Source of the DNA: an uncultured Clostridia bacterium
GTDB lineage: Bacteria; Bacillota; Clostridia; Lachnospirales; Anaerotignaceae
Assembly: GCA_944377425.1 (NCBI GenBank)
Contig: CALWEX010000043.1
Location: 1 to 60,195, forward strand
Direction: 5' to 3'
DNA length: 60,195 nt
The notes under the pieces were generated by a model. That model saw only the letters and a list, made by a program, of their open reading frames with translations. It had not been told where the DNA came from and did no database searches. This document shows, piece by piece, positions 37,335 to 45,123 of this stretch (position 1 is the first letter of the stretch; each line of letters opens with the position of its first letter). A program made the translations under genes and the position numbers.

Positions 37335-38616
37335 TTATTTTCCCCTTTTCAAAAACAATTTTTCCGCCAACTATTGTATATTCAACACTGCCTTTAACTT
37401 CATATCCATCAAAAGGTGTGTTTTTGCCCTTAGAATAAAACTTTTCCTTATCTATTTTAAATACTTTTTCAGGGTTTGTAATTGTTATATCAGCTACTTT
37501 TCCAACCGAAATATCGCCTTTATCAATACCCAATATTTTAGCCGGATTATAAGACATTTTTTCTATTAAAGCAGAAGGTGTAAGGTATCCTTCTTCTACC
37601 AATACTGAATTTGAAAGAGCAAAAGAAGTTTCGCTTCCTACTATACCAAAAGGTGCCGCCTGATAGTCTTTTGCCTTTTCTTCCGCACTGTGAGGAGCAT
37701 GGTCTGTAGAAATTGTATCAGCAACACCATCCTTAAGAGCCTTTCTCATAGCCTCAACATCATCTTTAGAGCGTAAAGGCGGATTCATTTTTGTGTTTGT
37801 GTCTTTACCGTCAACAGCTTCATCAGAAAGTGTAAAGTGATGAGGTGTAATTTCACCTGTAACATTTACTCCTCTTAATTTAGCCTCATTTAAAAGCTCA
37901 ATGCTGCCTTTTGTACTCATGTGGCATAAATGAAGTTTTGCACCTGTGCTCTCGGCAAGAACTATATCCCTTGCCACAATAACGTCTTCGGAGTCGTTGG
38001 AAATTCCCTTTAACCCAAGGCTTTCACAGTGAGCACCTTCGTTCATGCATCCGCCTTTAACCAAAGATTTATCCTCGCAATGGCTTAAAACAGGTATGTT
38101 AAGCTCTTTTGCTTTAATCATGGCTTCTTTTAAAAGCTGAGCATTCATAACACTTTTGCCGTCTTCGCTTATAGCGCATATTCCTGCCTTATACATGCCT
38201 TCAATGTCAGCAAGCTCGTTTCCTTCCTGACCTTTTGTAATTGCACCTATAGGAAGTACATTTACAACACCGTTTTTTTCAGCTTCTATTCTTATATACT
38301 CAACTACTTCTATATTGTCTGTAACAGGCTTTGTGTTAGGCATACAGCATACAGTTGTATATCCGCCAGCTGCCGCTGCACGGCTGCCTGTAGCTATTGT
38401 TTCTTTATGCTCAAAACCAGGCTCTCTTAAATGCACATGTAAATCTATAAAGCCAGGTGTAACCCACATTTTATTAGCATCAATTACTTTATCGGCAGAA
38501 GTATTAATGTTTTGTGAAATTTCTTTAACTATGCCGCCTTCAACAAGCATATCGGAAACTTTATCCATTCCGTCTGCCGGATTAATAATTCTTCCGTTTT
38601 TAATTAATATTTTCAA
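37324..38616 (-). CDS. pyrC: Dihydroorotase PyrC
   Basis: Cyclises carbamoyl aspartate to dihydroorotate. The 430-residue amidohydrolase has the metal motif DLHVHLREPG, GGYTTVCCMPNTKP, SHCEDKSL, LCHMST and the catalytic STDHAPHS. The start is TTG at 38616 with AAGGAGG about ten bases upstream. It is the first gene of the pyr operon and follows a leader with a small peptide and terminator. pyrB, which would supply its substrate, is not in the window. Confidence 0.95.
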   Translation of the reverse strand: MKILIKNGRIINPADGMDKVSDMLVEGGIVKEISQNINTSADKVIDANKMWVTPGFIDLHVHLREPGFEHKETIATGSRAAAAGGYTTVCCMPNTKPVTDNIEVVEYIRIEAEKNGVVNVLPIGAITKGQEGNELADIEGMYKAGICAISEDGKSVMNAQLLKEAMIKAKELNIPVLSHCEDKSLVKGGCMNEGAHCESLGLKGISNDSEDVIVARDIVLAESTGAKLHLCHMSTKGSIELLNEAKLRGVNVTGEITPHHFTLSDEAVDGKDTNTKMNPPLRSKDDVEAMRKALKDGVADTISTDHAPHSAEEKAKDYQAAPFGIVGSETSFALSNSVLVEEGYLTPSALIEKMSYNPAKILGIDKGDISVGKVADITITNPEKVFKIDKEKFYSKGKNTPFDGYEVKGSVEYTIVGGKIVFEKGKINDN

Positions 38617-38663
38617 AACTTCAGCGCCTCCTTATATATAAATCCGTTATTATTCTTTCCATT

Positions 38664-38695
38664 AAAAAAGCCTTGTATTACCTCAAAGCTTTTTT
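38664..38695 (-). terminator. Second hairpin in the pyr leader
   Basis: On the minus strand AAAAAAGCTTTG and CAAGGCTTTTTT pair over 12 bp with one G-T pair and an 8-base loop. The six T residues are part of the stem, as in A-tract/U-tract terminators, but AATGG follows. It may be a weak second terminator or an mRNA structure. Confidence 0.5.
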
Positions 38696-38700
38696 CCCTA

Positions 38701-38744
38701 TACAAAAATAAAAGCAATAAAAAGACTTACGCCTTTTTATTGCT
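38701..38744 (-). terminator. Attenuator (intrinsic terminator) of the pyr operon
   Basis: On the minus strand AGCAATAAAAAG and CTTTTTATTGCT form a perfect 12-bp stem with the 8-base loop GCGTAAGT, followed by TTTATTTTTG. It lies between the operon promoter and pyrC, and the TAA stop codon of the leader peptide sits inside its loop. A ribosome at that stop would cover the upstream arm. Confidence 0.85.
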
Positions 38745-38855
38745 AAAATTATTAATACAAATGAAAGAATGTTTATATTCCTCTTTTTTATATTTAAAAA
38801 CACTAATTCCGTATTCTTTAATATTTACTAAAAAAGTGTTTTTAAAACGGAACAT
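38727..38855 (-). CDS. Leader peptide of the pyr operon (42 residues)
   Basis: A short open frame starting with ATG at 38855, with AGGAGG eight bases upstream, stronger than most genes here. It encodes 42 residues, begins MFRFKNTFL and ends NFSNKKA, and is rich in Lys, Phe and Asn without runs of one amino acid. Its TAA (38727-38729) lies in the loop of the attenuator hairpin. Size and geometry resemble the 44-residue PyrL peptide of the enterobacterial pyrBI leader, where UTP-dependent polymerase pausing sets how closely the ribosome follows. The sequence itself does not resemble PyrL. I infer a regulatory role, not a stable protein. Confidence 0.75.
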   Translation of the reverse strand: MFRFKNTFLVNIKEYGISVFKYKKEEYKHSFICINNFSNKKA

Positions 38856-38902
38856 AACTATATCCTCCTGTTAAATTATCACTATCTGCACACATTTTGC
38901 TT

Positions 38903-38932
38903 ATTTTAACATATCACGTATTTTTCTGTCAA
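38903..38932 (-). promoter_or_regulatory. Sigma-A promoter of the pyr operon
   Basis: TTGACA (38927-38932), 18 bases, TAAAAT (38903-38908). The predicted start is near 38896, giving a leader of about 280 bases before pyrC. The stretch from here to the prfC promoter (38933-39128) is AT-rich, and I recognise nothing else in it. Confidence 0.78.
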
Positions 38933-39128
38933 TAAAAACACATTGATTTTAAGCATTTTCATACAACAGCCAAAATTAGAAAATAAAACATAACAGTATT
39001 TTGCAATGTGACGGTATCAAAATATAAATAACATAAATTATTTATATAAAAAATTAAAATATAATCAAATTAATAATTAAAACTATTAAAAAGTATTAAA
39101 CTTATTTTGCTATATTATCTTTTACCCC

Positions 39129-39156
39129 TTGACCTAAAAACATAAAGTATTATATT
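39129..39156 (+). promoter_or_regulatory. Sigma-A promoter of prfC
   Basis: TTGACC (39129-39134), 16 bases, TATATT (39151-39156), oriented away from the pyr operon promoter. Confidence 0.65.
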
Positions 39157-39209
39157 ATATTTCGGTATGAAAATAATAAACGGATATTTAATAAGGAAGG
39201 AAAACAGAA

Positions 39210-40802
39210 ATGGCTTCACAGGAACTTATTGATTCTATTAATAAAAGACGTATTTTCGGCATTATTTCTCACCCTGACGCCGGAAAAACAACTCTTACAG
39301 AAAAACTTCTTCTTCACGGCGGCGCCATTAGACAGGCCGGAACAGTTAAAGCAAGAAGAAACTCAAAATTTGCTACTTCTGACTGGATGGAAATAGAAAA
39401 ACAAAGGGGTATCTCCGTTACATCATCTGTTATGCAGTTTGAGTATAACGGAAAAATGGTATCCATTATGGATACACCTGGACACAATGACTTCGGCGAG
39501 GATACATACCGCATACTTACATCGGTAGACAGTGCCGTTATGGTTATTGACGCCGCAAAAGGTGTTGAGGCTCAGACTAAAAAACTTTTTAAAGTCTGCT
39601 CCATGAGAAAGATACCTATTTTTACATTTATTAATAAGCTTGATAGACAGTCAAGAGACCCTCTTGAGCTTATGGAGGATTTGGAAGAAGCCCTTGGACT
39701 TCCTTCAACTCCAGTTACATGGCCTATAGGAAACGGCCTTACATTTGAAGGCGTATATGATATAATTAAAAATCAAGTTCACCTTTACAGAAAAGATACA
39801 ACTATAGAACTTGGAAAAGACGGCATATTCGGCCCTGAAATAGAAGGAAAAATTGACGATACAAACCTTAAAATACTCCGTGATGAAATAGAGCTTGTTC
39901 AAGGTGCCGGAAACGATTTCGACCTTGAGCTTATTAAAGATGGTCTTCTTACACCTGTATTTTTTGGTACTGCTCTTGCTGATTTTGGTGTAACAGAATT
40001 TTTAGAGCATTTCCTTGAGTACTCACCTGCTCCTGGAAGCAGAAAAACTACAACAGGCGAAGTTTTGCCTACAGACGACTTTTTCAGTGGATTTATATTT
40101 AAAATACAGGCAAACATGAATCCTGCTCATCGTGACAGGCTTGCATTTTTAAGAATATGTTCTGGCACATTTGAAAGAGGTATGAGTGTTACACTTTCAA
40201 GAACAGGCAAACAAATGAAAATAAGTCAGTCCACAATGCTTATGGCCAACGAGCGCGAAACAGTAGATACTGCCATAGCCGGTGATATTATAGGTATATA
40301 CGATACAGGCAACTATCAGATAGGCGATACGCTTACAACTTCAAAAAGCAAACTGTTTTTTGAACCGCTGCCTACATTCCCGCCGGAGCTTTTTATGCGT
40401 GTTCACCCTATAAACTCACTTAAGGCAAAACAATTCCAAAAAGGTGTAACTCAGCTTGCTCAGGAAGGTGCTATACAGGTATACACCAACGAGTTTAATG
40501 ATGTTATACTTGGCGCTGTTGGTGAACTTCAGTTTGAAGTTTTTGAGTACAGGCTTAAAAATGAATATAACTGCGATATTAGAATGGAAAGCCTTGACTT
40601 TAGCTGTGTACGCTGGGTTTATAACATGGATGTTGAGAAAATAAAAGAATACGAAACTTCAAGAATAATGCTTGTTTTTGACCACTTTAAACGCCCTCTT
40701 CTGCTTTTTGCAAACCAGTATACACTTGATAACTTTGCACAAAAGCACGAAGATATGACACTTGTTGAAGCCCTTGATGTTGAAAGTGAGCTGGAAGAAT
40801 AA
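39210..40802 (+). CDS. prfC: Peptide chain release factor 3 (RF3)
   Basis: Translational GTPase that removes RF1/RF2 from the ribosome after termination. The 530-residue protein has G1 ISHPDAGKTTLTEKL, the RF3-typical EKQRGISVTSSVMQF, G3 DTPGHNDF and G4 INKLDR, with domains II and III following. The ATG has AAGGAAGG upstream. Its stop overlaps the start of the next gene as TAATG, so the pair is coupled. Confidence 0.95.
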   Translation: MASQELIDSINKRRIFGIISHPDAGKTTLTEKLLLHGGAIRQAGTVKARRNSKFATSDWMEIEKQRGISVTSSVMQFEYNGKMVSIMDTPGHNDFGEDTYRILTSVDSAVMVIDAAKGVEAQTKKLFKVCSMRKIPIFTFINKLDRQSRDPLELMEDLEEALGLPSTPVTWPIGNGLTFEGVYDIIKNQVHLYRKDTTIELGKDGIFGPEIEGKIDDTNLKILRDEIELVQGAGNDFDLELIKDGLLTPVFFGTALADFGVTEFLEHFLEYSPAPGSRKTTTGEVLPTDDFFSGFIFKIQANMNPAHRDRLAFLRICSGTFERGMSVTLSRTGKQMKISQSTMLMANERETVDTAIAGDIIGIYDTGNYQIGDTLTTSKSKLFFEPLPTFPPELFMRVHPINSLKAKQFQKGVTQLAQEGAIQVYTNEFNDVILGAVGELQFEVFEYRLKNEYNCDIRMESLDFSCVRWVYNMDVEKIKEYETSRIMLVFDHFKRPLLLFANQYTLDNFAQKHEDMTLVEALDVESELEE

Positions 40803-41227
40803 TGGCAATACTTGTAAGTGCATGCCTTTTAGGCATTGGTTGCAGATATGATTGCAAAATTAAAGCTAACGAAAAAGTTATATCTTTAAGCAAAAAAGAA
40901 ATCCTTATTCCTGTCTGTCCCGAACAGCTTGGCGGCAGACCAACTCCACGCAATCCTGTTGAAATAAAAAACGGCCATGTTTTGGAAAAAGGCGGAAACG
41001 ACCACACTGAGGAATTTATAAAAGGCGCTGAGGAAACATTAAAAATCGCAAAGCTAAACAACACTAAAAAAGCGATACTAAAAAGCAACAGTCCTTCTTG
41101 CGGTTTTGTCAATGTTTACGACGGTACATTTTCCAAAACTTTAACCCATGGAAACGGCATAGCCGCAGAGCTTTTAAGTAAAAACGGAATAGAAATAAAA
41201 AACGAAAACAATTTTGATTTAGAATAA
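40802..41227 (+). CDS. DUF523 protein, TudS-like (possible thiouracil desulfidase)
   Basis: A 141-residue DUF523 protein. It has SACLLGIGCRYDC at the start, IPVCPEQLGGRPTPR, and LKSNSPSCGFVNVYDG. Cys8, Cys39 and Cys100 are the likely ligands of an oxygen-sensitive iron-sulfur cluster. Some members (TudS) remove sulfur from 2-thiouracil to give uracil, but most members are uncharacterised, so the activity is a possibility only. The ATG overlaps the prfC stop by one base. The pair lies next to, and divergent from, the pyrimidine operon. A terminator follows. Confidence 0.85.
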   Translation: MAILVSACLLGIGCRYDCKIKANEKVISLSKKEILIPVCPEQLGGRPTPRNPVEIKNGHVLEKGGNDHTEEFIKGAEETLKIAKLNNTKKAILKSNSPSCGFVNVYDGTFSKTLTHGNGIAAELLSKNGIEIKNENNFDLE

Positions 41228-41238
41228 TTATTATAAGC

Positions 41239-41280
41239 AAAAACAGCATGAAATCATTATCAATTTCATGCTGTTTTTTA
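41239..41280 (+). terminator. Terminator of the prfC operon
   Basis: AAAAACAGCATGAAAT and ATTTCATGCTGTTTTT form a long perfect stem followed by further T residues. Confidence 0.9.
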
Positions 41281-41290
41281 GCTTTAACAT

Positions 41291-41328
41291 AAAAAAGCGG
41301 CGGACTTTAATAGTAATTAAAGCCCGCC
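41291..41328 (-). terminator. Terminator of the fructose PTS operon
   Basis: On the minus strand GGCGGGCTTTAAT and ATTAAAGTCCGCC pair over 13 bp (one G-T), followed by GC and six T residues. Confidence 0.9.
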
Positions 41329-41335
41329 TTATATA

Positions 41336-42952
41336 TTAAAATTCCATTTCGGTTATATGCTTTCTAAGTGAAAGTATATAAACCGGGGAAACGGAAAGCT
41401 CCTCTATGCCCCACTTAATAAATTTTTCTGTAAGGCGTTTGTCTGCTCCAAGTTCACCACATATACCAACCCAAATGCCTTCTTTTTTGGCGCTTTGTGC
41501 TGTAAAGTGTATAAGACGCAGTATTGATTCATGGTCAGTGTCAAATTTAGAATTTACCATATTGTTCTGTCTGTCAACAGCTAGTGTATACTGTGTTAAA
41601 TCATTTGTACCTATACTGAAAAAGTCACATTCTTTAGCCAAAGACTCACTTATAAGCGCCGCAGACGGTGTTTCAACCATAATACCAACTTCAATATTTC
41701 TGTCATAAGGCACAGACTCAAAATCCAACTCAAGTTTTACTTCGTTTAAAATATTTTTTGCTTTTCTAAGTTCTTCCAAAGTACAAATCATAGGGAACAT
41801 AAGCGCTGCTTTGCCGTAATGTGACGCACGCAAAATTGCCCTAAGCTGAACCTTAAATATATTAACCCTGTCAAGACATATCCTTATGGCCCTGTAACCC
41901 AGTGCTGGATTTTCTTCATGTGGTATATTAAAATAGTCAACTTTTTTATCTGCACCTATATCAACTGTTCTAATAATAACTCTCTTGCCGCCCATTTTTT
42001 CAACAGCCTTTTTATAAATCTCAAACTGCTCGTCTTCAGACGGAAAAGTATTTCTACCCATAAATATAAACTCTGTCCTGAAAAGACCTATGCCCTCGGC
42101 ATCATTTGCCAATACCATGTCTAAATCCGTCATGTTCGATATATTGGCATAAAGCATAACGCTTTTACCGCCTTTTGTTTCGGTTTTAACGCCTTTATAC
42201 CTCTGCAAAAGCTGCATTTCTGTTTCGGCCTTATCTTTTTTATCTTTAAGACGGTTAATTGTTGTTGCATTAGGCTCAATATATATTGTTCCGCTGGAGC
42301 TGTCTACTGCAGCAAAACGTCCATCATAAGCTTCATCAAGTATGCCTTTAACACCAATAACAGCCGGAATATTCATTGTTCTTGCAAGTATGGCTGTATG
42401 AGATGTGGCAGAGCCGCCTTCTGTAACAAAACCGGATATATTTTTATCCCTCAGTCCTACTGTTTGGCTTGGTGTTAAATCATAAGCCACTATTATAGTT
42501 TTCTCTCCTGAACCTGATTCATTATCATCTTGACCAAAGGCCTCAACTATTCTTTCTGCAACATCTTTAACATCAGCAGCTCTTTGGCGCATATATTCAT
42601 CGCTTAAATATGAAAACATCTCAGCAGTTTCTTCTCCGGCTTCGTATACGGCCGCTTCGGCGTTTATTCCGCCGTCAATTTTGCTTTCAACTAAAGCAAC
42701 AAAATCGTCATCATTCATCATCATCGAATGTATTTCGAATATTGCCGCTTCTTTTTTTCCTATCTCACTAGCGGTTTTTTCCATAAGCTTAATTGTTTTG
42801 TCATAGGCCTTTTTTCTAGCTGCTTCAAAACGCTTTTTTTCTCCTGCCGTATCAGTTGTAAAATATTTTTTTACCTTCTTATCACCGTTAAATATTTTTA
42901 TATTTCCAAAGGCAATACCGCCAAAAACACCTTTACCGTTTTTAGTAATCAT
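41336..42952 (-). CDS. ptsI: PEP-protein phosphotransferase, enzyme I
   Basis: Takes phosphate from phosphoenolpyruvate and passes it to HPr. The 538-residue protein (enzyme I is normally about 570) has the phosphohistidine motif GGSATSHTAILARTMNIPAV, the PEP-binding GLFRTEFIFMGR, DIGADKK, and the C-terminal FFSIGTNDLTQYTLAVDR and CGELGAD. The ATG at 42952 has AGGAGG six bases upstream; the frame runs back to 42988. It ends the fruK-fruA-ptsH-ptsI operon, so enzyme I is co-expressed with fructose uptake. Confidence 0.93.
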   Translation of the reverse strand: MITKNGKGVFGGIAFGNIKIFNGDKKVKKYFTTDTAGEKKRFEAARKKAYDKTIKLMEKTASEIGKKEAAIFEIHSMMMNDDDFVALVESKIDGGINAEAAVYEAGEETAEMFSYLSDEYMRQRAADVKDVAERIVEAFGQDDNESGSGEKTIIVAYDLTPSQTVGLRDKNISGFVTEGGSATSHTAILARTMNIPAVIGVKGILDEAYDGRFAAVDSSSGTIYIEPNATTINRLKDKKDKAETEMQLLQRYKGVKTETKGGKSVMLYANISNMTDLDMVLANDAEGIGLFRTEFIFMGRNTFPSEDEQFEIYKKAVEKMGGKRVIIRTVDIGADKKVDYFNIPHEENPALGYRAIRICLDRVNIFKVQLRAILRASHYGKAALMFPMICTLEELRKAKNILNEVKLELDFESVPYDRNIEVGIMVETPSAALISESLAKECDFFSIGTNDLTQYTLAVDRQNNMVNSKFDTDHESILRLIHFTAQSAKKEGIWVGICGELGADKRLTEKFIKWGIEELSVSPVYILSLRKHITEMEF

Positions 42953-42962
42953 AAAATGCCTC

Positions 42963-43220
42963 CTACAAATTTTCTTTAATAGCGGCACTTACAGCCTTAA
43001 TGGCTTCTTTTTCATCTGTTCCATTAGCTGTAATTACTATTTTTTCACCGCATTTGGCGGCAAGGCTCATAACAGCAAAAATACCTTTGCAGTTAACTGT
43101 TTTACCCTTGTTTTCCATTGTAATGTCACTTTTAAATTCTTTTGCAGCCTTTACAACAATGCCTGCCGGTCTTGCGTGTATTCCTTCCTTATCTTGTAAA
43201 ATATACTCAAAGCTTTCCAT
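42963..43220 (-). CDS. ptsH: HPr-like phosphocarrier protein without Ser46
   Basis: An 85-residue phosphocarrier. His15 lies in GIHARPAG, the normal site of phosphorylation by enzyme I. Position 46, where HPr kinase of Firmicutes phosphorylates serine, is Gly (NCKGIFAVMSLAA), so this HPr should not enter the Ser-P/CcpA pathway. It lies between fruA and ptsI and is probably dedicated to this fructose system; a second, regulatory HPr may be encoded elsewhere. The gene starts three bases after the fruA stop. Confidence 0.92.
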   Translation of the reverse strand: MESFEYILQDKEGIHARPAGIVVKAAKEFKSDITMENKGKTVNCKGIFAVMSLAAKCGEKIVITANGTDEKEAIKAVSAAIKENL

Positions 43221-43223
43221 ATA

Positions 43224-45110
43224 TCATTCCTCCACTGGTTTTTTAAATATTGCAAGAAGTAACATACCTACAACTGAACCAACAATAAGCGATAACAGAT
43301 ACCACATCCAGTTGCCTATTACTGGTATTACAAATATTCCACCATGAGGCGCCATTAATGTGCAGTTAAAAAACATTGAAAGTCCGCCGGCAACTGCCGC
43401 ACCTATGGCACATGCAGGTATTACTCTTAATGGGTCAGAAGCAGCAAAAGGAATTGCACCTTCTGTTATAAACGAAAGCCCCATAATATAGTTTACAGCT
43501 GCGCTTTTTCTTTCTCTTGAAGTAAACCTGTTTTTAAAAAATGTTGAACAAAGAGCTATTGCTATAGGCGGCACCATTCCGCCAATCATAACTGCTGCCA
43601 TAATGTCATATCTGCCCTCTGAAATTGCTGCTGTTCCAAAAACATAAGCTGCTTTATTAATAGGACCGCCCATATCTACAGCCATCATTCCGGCTAAAAC
43701 AATGCCTAAAAGCACACGGCTTGAATTTCCCATACTGTTAAGACCAGAATAAAGCAGTGCATTTAAAGCGCTTACAGGCGGATTTAATATAAACTGAATA
43801 ACCGCACCTGTTATTAATATACTTAAAAGCGGATAGAGCAACACACTTTTAATACCTGAAAGGCTTTCCGGTAAAGTATCAAGGGCCTTTTTAATACCAA
43901 GCATTAAATAACCGGCTAAAAATCCGGCTAAAAGAGCACCTAAAAATCCACTTCCGCCCTGCTGAGCCAAATATCCACCTGTAAAACCTGCCGCAAGCGC
44001 TGGCCTGTCAGCTATACTCATAGCTATATATCCAGCTAAAACAGGAAGCATAAAACCAAATGCAGCGCCGCCTACTGTTTTAAAAAATGCCGCAACAGGA
44101 GTATTCATACCAAAGTTTGAAGGGTCTATGGTATAATCATCAAGCAAAAAAGAAATAGCTATTAATATACCTCCGCCTATTACAAAAGGCAGCATAAAAG
44201 AAACACCATTCATTAAATCGGTATAAATACTGTGAAGGCCTTTTTTCTGGCCTGTACCGGAATAAGTGCTGTTTTCAGCACTTTCACTATGTCTGTATAT
44301 TTCTGTATTTTTATCAAGCGCTTTTTCAATAAGCCCCTGCGCATTGTTTATACCTTGAGAAACTTTGGTTATAACAATAGGTTTGCCGTCAAAACGCGCC
44401 ATTTCAACTTTTCTGTCTGCTGCCACAATTACGGCTGAAGCATTTTTAATATCTTCATCAGTAAGCATATCCTTTATACCAGAAGCGCCGTTTTTTTCAA
44501 CTTTAATTTTAATACCCATTTTCTGTGCTGCTTTTTCAAGGCCTTCAGCTGCCATAAATGTATGGGCAATACCTGTAGGGCAGGCAGTAACAGCTACAAC
44601 ATCATACCTATTAGTTTCTTCTTTTGCGCCTTCTTCTGCCCGCTCTTGATTATCTTCTTTTTCATATTTTTTAATAATTTCATAAAACATTTCTTTATTT
44701 GTAGCAGCCATAAGGTCATTTATAAAGTCCTCATTCATAAGCATTGCGGAAAGTTTGCCTAAAGCATCAAGATGCACATTTTCTCCGCCTTGAGGCGCCG
44801 CTATTACAAAAAACAACCTGCTTTTTTCTCCATCTTCAGCGCCATAATCAATACCGTTTTTAAGGAGCACAGCACCAATAGCTGCCTTTTTAACAGCAGA
44901 GCTTTTTGCATGGGGTACTGCAATGCCTTCGCCTACTGCTGTTGTGGACTGTTCTTCTCTCTTTTTTAAGTCATCTTCAAACTTTTTTCTGTCTGTTACA
45001 ATTTTAGAGTTAAACATTAATTCCGAAAGATAAGAAATCATTTCGTCTTTACTTTTTACCTGAACGCCCGTCCTTATCCTTTCAGGGTTTATAAGCTCTG
45101 TAATTTTCAA
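43224..45110 (-). CDS. fruA: Fructose PTS transporter, enzyme IIABC
   Basis: Imports fructose and phosphorylates it to fructose-1-phosphate. The 628-residue protein has EIIA at 1-150 (GEGIAVPHAKS with the active histidine), EIIB at about 170-265 (VTACPTGIAHTFMAAEGLEKAA with the active cysteine) and EIIC at about 290-628 with multiple membrane segments (MAVDMGGPINKAAYVFG, APHGGIF). The start is TTG at 45110 with AAGGAG nine bases upstream. It follows fruK by 13 bases. Confidence 0.94.
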   Translation of the reverse strand: MKITELINPERIRTGVQVKSKDEMISYLSELMFNSKIVTDRKKFEDDLKKREEQSTTAVGEGIAVPHAKSSAVKKAAIGAVLLKNGIDYGAEDGEKSRLFFVIAAPQGGENVHLDALGKLSAMLMNEDFINDLMAATNKEMFYEIIKKYEKEDNQERAEEGAKEETNRYDVVAVTACPTGIAHTFMAAEGLEKAAQKMGIKIKVEKNGASGIKDMLTDEDIKNASAVIVAADRKVEMARFDGKPIVITKVSQGINNAQGLIEKALDKNTEIYRHSESAENSTYSGTGQKKGLHSIYTDLMNGVSFMLPFVIGGGILIAISFLLDDYTIDPSNFGMNTPVAAFFKTVGGAAFGFMLPVLAGYIAMSIADRPALAAGFTGGYLAQQGGSGFLGALLAGFLAGYLMLGIKKALDTLPESLSGIKSVLLYPLLSILITGAVIQFILNPPVSALNALLYSGLNSMGNSSRVLLGIVLAGMMAVDMGGPINKAAYVFGTAAISEGRYDIMAAVMIGGMVPPIAIALCSTFFKNRFTSRERKSAAVNYIMGLSFITEGAIPFAASDPLRVIPACAIGAAVAGGLSMFFNCTLMAPHGGIFVIPVIGNWMWYLLSLIVGSVVGMLLLAIFKKPVEE

Positions 45111-45123
45111 TTATATCAACTCC

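Noticed and set aside
38727..38855. Classical amino-acid attenuation by the pyr leader peptide
   Set aside because: Lys, Phe and Asn are common but scattered; there is no run of a single regulatory codon, and the operon makes pyrimidines.
38617..38900. PyrR-dependent attenuator in the pyr leader
   Set aside because: No match to the PyrR-binding anti-antiterminator was recognised; the visible structure is a simple hairpin linked to a leader peptide.
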